Shown here piece after piece: positions 1-5,199 of a stretch of DNA of 5,205 nt. The notes under the pieces are model-generated. The model saw only the letters and a program-made list of their open reading frames with translations. It was not told the origin of the DNA and ran no database searches. Source of the stretch: Nitrospirae bacterium GWC2_42_7 (lineage in GTDB: Bacteria > Nitrospirota > Thermodesulfovibrionia > Thermodesulfovibrionales > UBA6898); the NCBI GenBank assembly GCA_001803645.1, contig MHDW01000122.1:1-5205 (forward strand), written 5' to 3'. A program made the position numbers and the translations under genes. The stretch's first letter is position 1. Every line of letters begins with the position of its first letter.

Positions 1-2044
1 CCTCCGCTATATTCCTGTCTTTATATTTGATCTCCAGAGTCTCGTTGTTATACCTTCTGCCTTTGCATTTGTCACATAAGATATAAACATCCGGCAGAAA
101 ATGCATCTCTACCTTGATAAGCCCGTTCCCTCCACATGACTCGCATCTGCCGCCAGAAACATTAAAACTGAACCTCGCCTGAGTGTATCCCCTTACCTTT
201 GCATCAGGCAGCATCGAGAAGAGATCTCTGATAAAAGTGAACAACCCGGTATATGTTGCAGGATTAGATCGCGGGGTGCGTCCTATGGGGGACTGATCTA
301 CACATATTACGTGGTCAAGAAGGTCCAGTCCTGTGATCTCCTTATGTATGCCCGGATTCATGACACTGCCATATTCTTTTTTCAAGAAGATCTTCTGTGC
401 AGCCCTGTGAAGTATATCAAGTATCAATGTGCTTTTTCCTGAACCTGATACACCGGTCACACATGTAAAAGCATTTATTGGGATCTTAACATTGATGTTC
501 TTCAGATTGTGTTCTGCGGCGCCTCTTATATGAACAAAACTGTCAGCAGGTCTTCTCTTTAGCGGAGTATCAATAGAAACACTTCCATTAAGATAACTGC
601 CTGTGAGAGATTTTTCATTCTCCTGAATTTCTGAGGGTGTACCTTCAGCCACAACCCAGCCTCCTCTGATGCCTGCTCCCGGGCCCATATCAACAATATG
701 ATCAGCCCATCTTATAGTCTCTTCATCATGTTCAACCACAATAATAGTATTGCCTGCTTCTTTGATCGAAGTGAGACTTTCAAGAAGTTTAACGCAGTCT
801 CCTGAATGCAGCCCGATGCTCGGCTCGTCCAGAACATATAAAACCCCTGTGAGTGACGAGCCCATCTGTGTTGCGAGCCTTACACGTTGTGCTTCACCTC
901 CTGAGAGTGTAAGAGACGGCCTGTCGAGTGTCAGATAACCCAACCCCACCCTGTCAAGAAAAAAAAGCCTGTCATTGATCTCTTTGACTATCCTTAATGA
1001 GATTATTTTCTCGCGTTCGTTCAGCTTAAGCTTTTCTATATATTGAAGTGTCTTGCTGACCGGCATATTGCTGAATTCACCTATGTTCATACCATGGAAT
1101 TTTACGCTCAAAGCTTCCTTCCCCAGCCTGAAACCTGAACAGGTTCTGCAGCGCCTTTCCCCTAACATCTCTGTCGTATCCTCGGATATTTTCTCAAATC
1201 CAAGTCCCATACAATCAGGGCATGCACCTGATCTGCTGTTAAAAGAGAAAAAGCGCGGGTTGATTTCAGGATAGCTTATTCCGCAATTCAGACAGGCATT
1301 GGTTCTTGAAAAAAGTATGTCCTTATTCTCCTTCACCAGGTTTATGACAGCCGAATCAGAATACTTGAATGCTGTATCTATCGAATCCCTGAGCTGGTAC
1401 TCTATGGCGCTCTTTATTATTATCCTGTCAATCACTATTTCAATAGTATGCCGTTTCTTTTTTTCAAGGATTATATCCTGAGTCAGGTCCTTCATCTCAC
1501 CATCTATCCTTGCCCTTACGTAACCCTCATTGCGCATTTCCTGAAGTTCTTTTCTGTAATTTCCCTTTCTGTCTCTAACAATCGGTGCAAGTATCTGTAT
1601 CCTTGTGCCTTCTTTCATGGAAAGGATCGATCTGACAATATCTCCGGATTCCTGAGTGGATATCTCTGTGCCGCACTTATAACAAAAAGCCTTTCCGAGT
1701 CTTGTATAAAGGACTCTCAGATAATCATATATCTCTGTGATAGTGCCGAGTGTTGACCTGGGGCTTTTGTTTATTGTCTTTTGTTCAATGGCAATCGAGG
1801 GGGAAAGTCCTTCGATGTAATCTACTTCAGGCTTCTGGAGTTGTTCAAGGAACTGTCTTGAATATGCTGACAGGCTTTCTACATAACGCCTTTGTCCCTC
1901 TGCATATATAGTATCGATCGCAAGGGATGATTTACCGGAACCGGAAGGTCCTGTTATTACGGTTATCGTTTCTCGCGGTATTGAAATATCTATGTTTTTA
2001 AGGTTGTGTTCTCTTGCGCCTTTAATATTTATGAATTTCTGCAT
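1..2044 (-). CDS. uvrA: UvrA, excinuclease ABC subunit A (5' 681 codons, runs off the left edge; lacks insertion domain)
   Basis: UvrA is the dimeric ABC ATPase that finds bulky DNA lesions and loads UvrB in nucleotide excision repair. The minus frame is open from the ATG at 2044-2042 to the window edge, giving 681 residues; the C-terminal half of the second ATPase module is outside. Visible in order: Walker A I (GPSGSGKSS, about 32-40), a UvrB-binding region (about 119-248), zinc site I (C251, C254, C275, C278), a second Cys pair (C299, C302), signature LSGGEAQR (380-387), Walker B with D406-E407, H439, Walker A II ([10 protein letters not shown], 530-539, K537) and zinc site II (C634, C637, C657, C660). 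The stretch between GLG (about 280-282) and C299 is only about 16 residues, against about 120 in E. coli UvrA, so the insertion domain appears to be missing. The full protein is predicted near 835 residues instead of about 940. The start is supported by a GGAAGG ribosome site and by collinearity with E. coli. It is transcribed away from the plus-strand operon. Confidence 0.97.
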   Translation of the reverse strand, partial: MQKFINIKGAREHNLKNIDISIPRETITVITGPSGSGKSSLAIDTIYAEGQRRYVESLSAYSRQFLEQLQKPEVDYIEGLSPSIAIEQKTINKSPRSTLGTITEIYDYLRVLYTRLGKAFCYKCGTEISTQESGDIVRSILSMKEGTRIQILAPIVRDRKGNYRKELQEMRNEGYVRARIDGEMKDLTQDIILEKKKRHTIEIVIDRIIIKSAIEYQLRDSIDTAFKYSDSAVINLVKENKDILFSRTNACLNCGISYPEINPRFFSFNSRSGACPDCMGLGFEKISEDTTEMLGERRCRTCSGFRLGKEALSVKFHGMNIGEFSNMPVSKTLQYIEKLKLNEREKIISLRIVKEINDRLFFLDRVGLGYLTLDRPSLTLSGGEAQRVRLATQMGSSLTGVLYVLDEPSIGLHSGDCVKLLESLTSIKEAGNTIIVVEHDEETIRWADHIVDMGPGAGIRGGWVVAEGTPSEIQENEKSLTGSYLNGSVSIDTPLKRRPADSFVHIRGAAEHNLKNINVKIPINAFTCVTGVSGSGKSTLILDILHRAAQKIFLKKEYGSVMNPGIHKEITGLDLLDHVICVDQSPIGRTPRSNPATYTGLFTFIRDLFSMLPDAKVRGYTQARFSFNVSGGRCESCGGNGLIKVEMHFLPDVYILCDKCKGRRYNNETLEIKYKDRNIAE

Positions 2045-2055
2045 TGATCGTTTAA

Positions 2056-2061
2056 CCTTCC
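2056..2061 (-). promoter_or_regulatory. Ribosome binding site of uvrA
   Basis: The minus strand reads GGAAGG with 11 nt before the uvrA ATG. This is a slightly long but usable Shine-Dalgarno spacing and supports the start at 2044. No convincing promoter and no LexA-type operator could be seen in the short stretch between it and the palindromic repeat that begins about 55 nt upstream of the start. Confidence 0.6.
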
Positions 2062-2097
2062 AATACTTACGCGAACTTTTTTGGTTTTCATGTGTCT

Positions 2098-2183
2098 ATT
2101 CCCCCTTAGAAAAGGGGGATAAAGGGGGTTGTTTCTTTTCCATGGCTATTACAACCCCCTGCCCCCCTTTTTTAAGGGGGAAT
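2098..2183. repeat. Palindromic G/C-run repeat element (MITE/REP-like), about 86 bp
   Basis: The left arm at 2098-2132 and the right arm at 2151-2183 are inverted copies. Both begin ATTCCCCCTTA and end AGGGGGTTGT, with a few mismatches and a 2-3 nt length difference in the middle. They are separated by an 18-nt loop containing CCATGG. Each arm is itself a small palindrome (CCCCCTTAGAAAAGGGGG; CCCCCCTTTTTTAAGGGGG), so the DNA could form either one long hairpin or two short ones. It encodes nothing. It looks like a dispersed non-autonomous repeat, and as RNA it would be a strong hairpin just upstream of uvrA. No clear target-site duplication was found. Confidence 0.8.
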
Positions 2184-2290
2184 TTAATCCGTCGACCGCT
2201 ATCCAGGGCTTGCTGGAATAAATTCGCTGTTGTATTAATTTGTTATCTTTTATTGTAACAACAAAGACTTCAGGACTGAAAGCCAGCTCC

Positions 2291-2447
2291 GCCAGTGTGC
2301 AGTTCTAGTGTAGTGCGTCGTAAATCCCTTGTCATTGCGAGCGAAGCGAAGCAATCTCGCTGTTCGTAACCGCAAAAACCAGATTGCCACGTCGCTCCGC
2401 TCCTCGCAATGACATATGTAAAGAAGCGTTTGACGCACTACACTGGC
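2291..2447. repeat. Nested repeat: REP-like palindrome inside 16-nt terminal inverted repeats
   Basis: The right end (2432-2447), read on the minus strand, is GCCAGTGTAGTGCGTC. The left end has the same 16 nt but split: GCCAGTGT at 2291-2298 and AGTGTAGTGCGTC at 2307-2319, with a small insertion that repeats AGTGT. Inside lies a second inverted repeat of the well-known 'tgtcattgcgag...gcaatct' type. Its left copy is at 2330-2357 and its inverted copy at 2381-2414, sharing the 12-nt TGTCATTGCGAG and the 7-nt GCAATCT. The structure suggests a REP-like sequence mobilised inside, or captured by, a MITE-like unit. No transposase is present and no target-site duplication was recognised. The right end lies only about 30 bp before the putative -10 box of the downstream operon. 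Confidence 0.8.
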
Positions 2448-2477
2448 ACATAAATAGAATTCTTTGCTGTTTATGTT

Positions 2478-2483
2478 TATAAT
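2478..2483 (+). promoter_or_regulatory. Putative -10 box (TATAAT) of the selenoprotein-ubiA-ubiX operon
   Basis: A perfect TATAAT lies 8 nt before the ATG of the DUF1573-cytochrome c gene. No good -35 box stands 16-18 nt upstream (TAGAAT at 2455-2460 matches the consensus poorly). A TG lies 3 nt before the box, one base off the extended -10 position. If used, transcription would begin about 1-3 nt before the ATG, giving a nearly leaderless mRNA. This would fit the lack of a Shine-Dalgarno sequence. The box could also be chance in AT-rich DNA. Confidence 0.4.
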
Positions 2484-2491
2484 ATAAGCAT

Positions 2492-3166
2492 ATGAAAAAG
2501 ATATTATTATTTATCGCCTTTTTGCTGATCCCGGCAATTTCTTATGCCCAACCTGAAATTACCTTTGATTATCTTAAGTTTGATTTCGGGGTGATCAGCC
2601 AGAATGAAAAAGCGAACCATCTTTTTGAATTTCAGAATACCGGAGATCAGGATCTTATCATAGAAAAAGTATCCGCCTCCTGAGGATGCACAGCTGCGAT
2701 GGCTAGTTCAAGCCATCTTAAACCAGGAGAAAAAGGAAAGATTAGCGTATCGGTTAATAATAATGGCAAATCAGGGAATATCTCCAAGACGATCCAGATA
2801 TATACAAACAACCCTAAGAAACCTGTCACAACCATTTCTGTTGCAATGAGAGTAAAAGACAGATTTCATATTAATAAAAGTGAGGCAAAGGAAATATTCA
2901 ATGGTGAATGCAAAAGTTGCCATACAGATCGGGGCATAGGGAAAAAAGGGCTTGAGTTATTCATGGCAGATTGCATAATGTGTCATGAGCGTGGAAAAAG
3001 CGCGATACCAATTACGGAAATGCAGAGCAAACCAAAAGAATATTTGATAAAATCAACAGCAGATGGAGTTACTAATACTTCGATGCCGGGATGGCATCTT
3101 AAAAACAATGGGCCTCTTTCTGATGAAGAGATCGAGTCTCTCGTTCATATTATTAAGCGCAATTAA
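2492..3166 (+). CDS. Predicted selenoprotein: exported DUF1573 domain fused to a two-CxxCH cytochrome c domain, Sec at codon 64 (UGA)
   Basis: Read through one in-frame TGA (2681-2683), this encodes 224 residues. Residues 1-19 are a Sec signal peptide (MKK, hydrophobic core, SYA before Q20), so the protein is periplasmic. Residues about 21-120 match the DUF1573 fold (F-D-F-G near 30-33, F-x-N-T-G near 47-51, LKPGEKGKISV near 76-86, G-K-S-G near 92-95, N-N-P-x-x-P near 106-111). DUF1573 proteins normally carry CGCT after the 'I-x-K-V-x-x-S' strand; here the first Cys is UGA, giving U64-G65-C66-T67. Residues about 130-224 are a cytochrome c domain with C140-K-S-C143-H144 and C161-I-M-C164-H165, plus M198-P199-G200-W201 as a likely Met-ligand loop. 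A redox role using the Sec-Cys pair and heme is inferred; the substrate is unknown. Without recoding it would appear as two genes, 2492-2683 and 2699-3166, in the same frame. Its stop overlaps the ubiA start (TAATG). A nonsense mutation or sequencing error is the alternative. Confidence 0.82.
2681..2717 (+). promoter_or_regulatory. UGA (Sec) codon with bacterial SECIS-like hairpin
   Basis: The UGA occupies 2681-2683. A perfect 7-bp stem GATGGCT (2698-2704) / AGCCATC (2711-2717) closes the 6-nt loop AGTTCA (2705-2710). The loop begins 21 nt after the UGA. It has a G in its second position followed by U, as in the apical GU of E. coli fdhF SECIS. Published criteria for bacterial SECIS elements, as I recall them, are a 3-14 nt loop, a G in the first two loop positions and about 16-37 nt from UGA to loop; this element meets all three. 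It would recruit SelB with Sec-tRNA. selA, selB, selC and selD are not in the window. Confidence 0.75.
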
Positions 3167-4026
3167 TGACAGCTGTTTTTGATAAGATATCCACTTATCT
3201 CCGCATGATAAAATTTTCTCATTCTATCTTCGCCCTTCCGTTTGCTTTTACTTCTGCAATAATAGCTTCACCAGGAATACCGGACTTAAAACAGATATTC
3301 TGGATAATCGTTGCCATGGTAGGCGCAAGATCAGGGGCCATGGGACTTAACAGGATGATAGACATTGATATTGACAGAAAAAACCCCAGGACTTCCTCAA
3401 GAGAGCTTCCACGAGGTGTAATAAGCCTGACCGAAGCTCTTATTTTTGTTATTGTATCGTTCGGTCTCATGATATTTTCAGCATATATGCTGAATACTCT
3501 CTGTCTGAAACTTTCTCCTGTTGCAATCATTGTCCTTATCCTTTATTCTTACACAAAAAGATTTACATGGGCTTCACATTTTGTTCTGGGACTTGCTATA
3601 TCTGCAGCACCTCTTGGAGCATGGATCGCTGTAAAGGGGACTCTTGACTTAGAAATAATCCCACTCGGAATAGCAATTGTCTTCTGGCTTGCAGGATTCG
3701 ATATACTTTATGCATTACAGGATATTGATTTTGACAAAGAACAGGGCCTCTACTCTATCCCAAAAAGATTCGGTATCAGAAAATCACTCTATCTCGCCAG
3801 AATCTTTCATGTAATAGCCTTCTTGCTCTTTATCATAAATGGACTTATATTCAACCTGAACGGCTTTTATTGGGCAGGTATTGTTATTACAGCAGGCCTG
3901 CTTTTATATGAGCATTCCCTGATCAAGGAAAATGATATGAGCAAACTTAATATGGCTTTTTTCAATATGAATGGATATATCAGCATGACAATTTTTATCT
4001 TTACTCTGATGGATTATCTGGTATGA
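3166..4026 (+). CDS. ubiA: UbiA-family prenyltransferase, probably the menaquinone-pathway type (MqnP-like)
   Basis: This integral membrane protein of 286 residues has about eight to nine hydrophobic segments, as expected for UbiA enzymes, which attach a polyprenyl chain to an aromatic acid. The first Mg-diphosphate motif is N62-R-M-I-D66-I-D-I-D70 followed by R-K-N-P-R-T. The second is Y182-A-L-Q-D186-I-D-F-D190. Conserved ends such as L-P-R-G (81-84) and N-M-A-F-F-N-M-N-G (262-270) are present. Length is normal. The ATG shares one base with the preceding stop (TAATG) and there is no clear ribosome site, so translation is probably coupled to the selenoprotein gene. Pairing with ubiX, without ubiquinone-specific genes, favours prenylation of a futalosine-pathway intermediate (MqnP role) over 4-hydroxybenzoate. 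That choice rests on context and general resemblance, not on a decisive residue. Confidence 0.9.
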   Translation: MTAVFDKISTYLRMIKFSHSIFALPFAFTSAIIASPGIPDLKQIFWIIVAMVGARSGAMGLNRMIDIDIDRKNPRTSSRELPRGVISLTEALIFVIVSFGLMIFSAYMLNTLCLKLSPVAIIVLILYSYTKRFTWASHFVLGLAISAAPLGAWIAVKGTLDLEIIPLGIAIVFWLAGFDILYALQDIDFDKEQGLYSIPKRFGIRKSLYLARIFHVIAFLLFIINGLIFNLNGFYWAGIVITAGLLLYEHSLIKENDMSKLNMAFFNMNGYISMTIFIFTLMDYLV

Positions 4027-4616
4027 AAAAATACATTTTAGCCATAACAGGTGCAAGCAGCGCTGTCATCGGTGTCAGGGTATTGAAAGAACTCGTAAAG
4101 ATATCAGAAGTCCATCTGCTGATCTCGTCCCAGGCTTTTTCTATTATCAAGGATGAAACCGGCGCAGACTGGAGCGGAGAAAATGAGGATGCGATACAAA
4201 AGGAACTGAGGAGATATTTCAAAACAAAGAATATTTATTATTATTCAGAAAACAATCTTTATGCTCCTGTAGCCAGCGGTTCGTTCATAACCAACGGAAT
4301 GTTTGTTGTCCCATGTTCGATGAAAACCCTCTCAGGCATAGCTAACGGCTACGCAAACAGCCTTATTGAAAGAGCTGCTGATGTGATAATCAAAGAATCA
4401 AGGCCTTTAGTTATCTCACCGAGGGAAATGCCTTTCAGCGCGATCCATCTCGAAAATATGCTTAAACTTGCAAGGCTCGGCGTTAAGATAGTGCCGCCTG
4501 TCCTGGGTTTTTACCACAAACCAAAGGATATAAGTGATTTGGTAGATTTTATCGCCGGCAAGATACTCGATGCAATGGGAATAGAGCATAATATTTTTAA
4601 ACGCTGGGGAACATAA
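4023..4616 (+). CDS. ubiX: UbiX, flavin prenyltransferase (makes prenylated FMN)
   Basis: UbiX joins dimethylallyl phosphate to FMN to make the cofactor of UbiD-type decarboxylases. At 197 residues it has normal length. Visible: N-terminal FMN loop TGASSA (9-14), with S12 matching the catalytic Ser; ASGSF (84-88); V-P-C-S-M-K-T (96-102); I-A-N-G-Y (106-110); R117-A-A-D; K124; P-R-E135; Y164; and the I-L-D-A-M-G-I end. K124, E135 and Y164 align with the functional K129, E140 and Y169 of the Pseudomonas enzyme. Two departures are seen: the usual GASGA is GASSA (S13), and the position of the usual Arg185 is K180. The start overlaps the ubiA stop (ATGA), so it is translationally coupled. The client UbiD/MqnL is not in the window. 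It is the last gene of the operon. Confidence 0.95.
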   Translation: MKKYILAITGASSAVIGVRVLKELVKISEVHLLISSQAFSIIKDETGADWSGENEDAIQKELRRYFKTKNIYYYSENNLYAPVASGSFITNGMFVVPCSMKTLSGIANGYANSLIERAADVIIKESRPLVISPREMPFSAIHLENMLKLARLGVKIVPPVLGFYHKPKDISDLVDFIAGKILDAMGIEHNIFKRWGT

Positions 4617-4648
4617 TTTTAGTTTTTCTTTGGAACAAGGCTTAACAC

Positions 4649-4753
4649 AACCCACCCCTACACCCCTCCAGGGAGGGGACTTAAGAAATTTGAATTCCTC
4701 CATGGTGGGAATCAGATTGAAATCCCCTCTTGGGAGGGGTGTAGGGGTGGGTT
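4649..4753. repeat. Palindromic repeat element with 30-nt arms (MITE/REP-like)
   Basis: The left arm at 4649-4678 begins AACCCACCCCTACACCCCTC. The right arm at 4724-4753 is its inverted copy, differing only in the few bases next to the inner GGGG/CCCC (CCAGGG against CCAAGA on the same reading). The 45-nt interior contains a second weak palindrome, ATTCCTCC...GGGAAT (4694-4712), with a central CCATGG. It sits 32 nt after the ubiX stop. It has no coding content. As RNA it would make a very stable hairpin and may limit read-through from the operon or protect its 3' end, though no U-tract follows. It is probably a dispersed non-autonomous element. Arm sequence differs from the 2098-2183 element. 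Confidence 0.8.
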
Positions 4754-4851
4754 CTCTGCTTTACTAAGGGATTACACATAATCTTTTTTCTTTCTCACTC
4801 TTTTATGATCCTGCTCATATACATTAAATATTCTTCTGGTAAAATATAATC

Positions 4852-5094
4852 ATGTTAAAGGAAAGCTGTCCGGGAAGCCGGGAGATAAGAAATCCATATC
4901 CGGAAGAGATAAAATGCTTCTGGTGCGATACGGCCAATGAAATATGGTCTGATGAAGTCGAGATGGACTGCAAAAAATGCGGTAAAGAGATAACGAGGGA
5001 GATGAAGCCTTCATGCATCGAATGGTGTCCCGCAGCTAAAGAATGTATCGGGGCTGAAAAATACGAAAGGCTCATGAAGGCACGCAAAGCATAA
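4852..5094 (+). CDS. Small cysteine-rich protein, putative zinc-ribbon type, 80 residues
   Basis: Function is not known. The 80-residue product is soluble, with no signal peptide or membrane segment. Eight cysteines are arranged as C6; C22-F-W-C25; C40-K-K-C43; C55-x3-C59; C65. The central CxxC...CxxCG pair looks like a zinc ribbon, and the flanking S-C-P-G-S near the N-terminus and S-C-I-E-W-C-P...E-C-I-G near the C-terminus add a second potential metal or Fe-S site. I recall similar short proteins in anaerobic bacteria beginning SCPGS and ending SCxxWCxxAxxCxG, sometimes labelled phosphohydrolase-related because of their neighbours; that label is not supported by any catalytic motif here. 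The ATG at 4852 is chosen because it is the only ATG before the SCPGS motif. There is no Shine-Dalgarno sequence upstream. It is separated from ubiX by 235 nt and a palindromic repeat, so it is probably its own transcription unit. Confidence 0.75.
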   Translation: MLKESCPGSREIRNPYPEEIKCFWCDTANEIWSDEVEMDCKKCGKEITREMKPSCIEWCPAAKECIGAEKYERLMKARKA

Positions 5095-5123
5095 AAAAAG
5101 CCCCCCTTTGAATAAGGGGGGCT
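5093..5123 (-). terminator. Rho-independent terminator, minus-strand oriented
   Basis: A perfect 10-bp stem AGCCCCCCTT (5099-5108) / AAGGGGGGCT (5114-5123) closes a 5-nt loop. On the minus strand it is followed directly by seven T (complement of 5093-5099), the canonical layout for transcription coming from the right. The U-tract overlaps the stop codon of the small cysteine-rich gene, implying a convergent gene beyond the window. On the plus strand the same stem begins 4 nt after that stop but has no T-run after it, so it would be only a weak terminator or a 3'-end stabiliser there. Confidence 0.65.
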
Positions 5124-5163
5124 CTCGACTTTGGCCCTTTGACTAGATAGCGAGACGTAAAAA

Positions 5164-5191
5164 CGAGGATTTGCAATTCCTTGTTTTTTTT
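5164..5191 (+). terminator. Weak rho-independent terminator, plus strand
   Basis: CGAGGA (5164-5169) pairs with TCCTTG (5178-5183), with one G-U pair, around an 8-nt loop, followed by eight T (5184-5191). It could end the transcript of the 80-residue gene. The stem is short and AU-containing, so confidence is limited; it also overlaps the promoter-like sequence listed next. Confidence 0.35.
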
Positions 5192-5199
5192 GGTATGCT
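5171..5199 (+). promoter_or_regulatory. Possible sigma-70 promoter pointing out of the window
   Basis: TTGCAA (5171-5176), a 17-nt spacer and TATGCT (5194-5199), preceded by TGG as in an extended -10, resemble a vegetative promoter directed rightward. Each hexamer matches consensus at four of six positions. It overlaps the T-rich terminator-like sequence, and the two calls cannot both be given much weight. Confidence 0.25.

Larger units (their letters stand above)
2045..2491. other. Divergent intergenic region between uvrA and the selenoprotein operon; no gene
   Basis: This stretch of about 450 bases holds no credible coding region. It contains the uvrA ribosome site, two unrelated palindromic elements described separately (2098-2183 and 2291-2447), and a TATAAT box at its right end. 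The part between the elements (2184-2290) is AT-rich, with a minor 6-bp inverted repeat TTGTTA...TAACAA around 2240-2262, and otherwise shows nothing recognisable. Open frames here are translations of the repeats, including the familiar CHCEERSD / RFARNDK peptides on the minus strand at 2250-2438. Confidence 0.8.

Noticed and set aside
750..1756. Several plus-strand open frames of 60-102 codons within 750-1756
   Set aside because: They lie antisense to uvrA, whose frame has clear family motifs throughout; none resembles a protein.
2045..2100. LexA/SOS operator upstream of uvrA
   Set aside because: Neither CTG-N8-CAG nor GAAC-N4-GTTC is present; GAACTTTTTTGGTTTTC only superficially resembles the latter.
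2250..2438. Minus-strand 62-residue open frame containing CHCEERSD and RFARNDK
   Set aside because: This is the known translation artefact of the 'tcattgcgag' repeat family, not a gene.
2444..2469. Sigma-54 promoter (TGGCAC ... TTGCT) before the selenoprotein gene
   Set aside because: GG and GC are separated by 19 nt instead of the required 10.
2681..2683. Genome-wide reassignment of UGA to Trp or Gly
   Set aside because: ubiA ends with UGA at the expected family length in a normal ATGA overlap, Trp is encoded by UGG elsewhere, and the UGA position is a family Cys, not Trp or Gly.
2699..3166. A separate gene starting at the ATG at 2699, with 2492-2683 as another short gene
   Set aside because: Both are in the same frame and form one DUF1573-cytochrome c protein when the UGA is read. 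The ATG at 2699 lies inside the domain and inside the SECIS-like hairpin, has no ribosome site, and a product from there would lack a signal peptide although it carries c-type heme motifs that need export.
2492..3166. Simple pseudogene by nonsense mutation
   Set aside because: Not excluded, but less likely: only one stop, exactly at the redox Cys, with a correctly spaced hairpin, and intact sequence and gene overlap downstream.
4416..4703. Minus-strand 95-codon open frame over the ubiX end and the repeat
   Set aside because: It is a shadow of ubiX continuing into the palindromic repeat and has no protein-like features.
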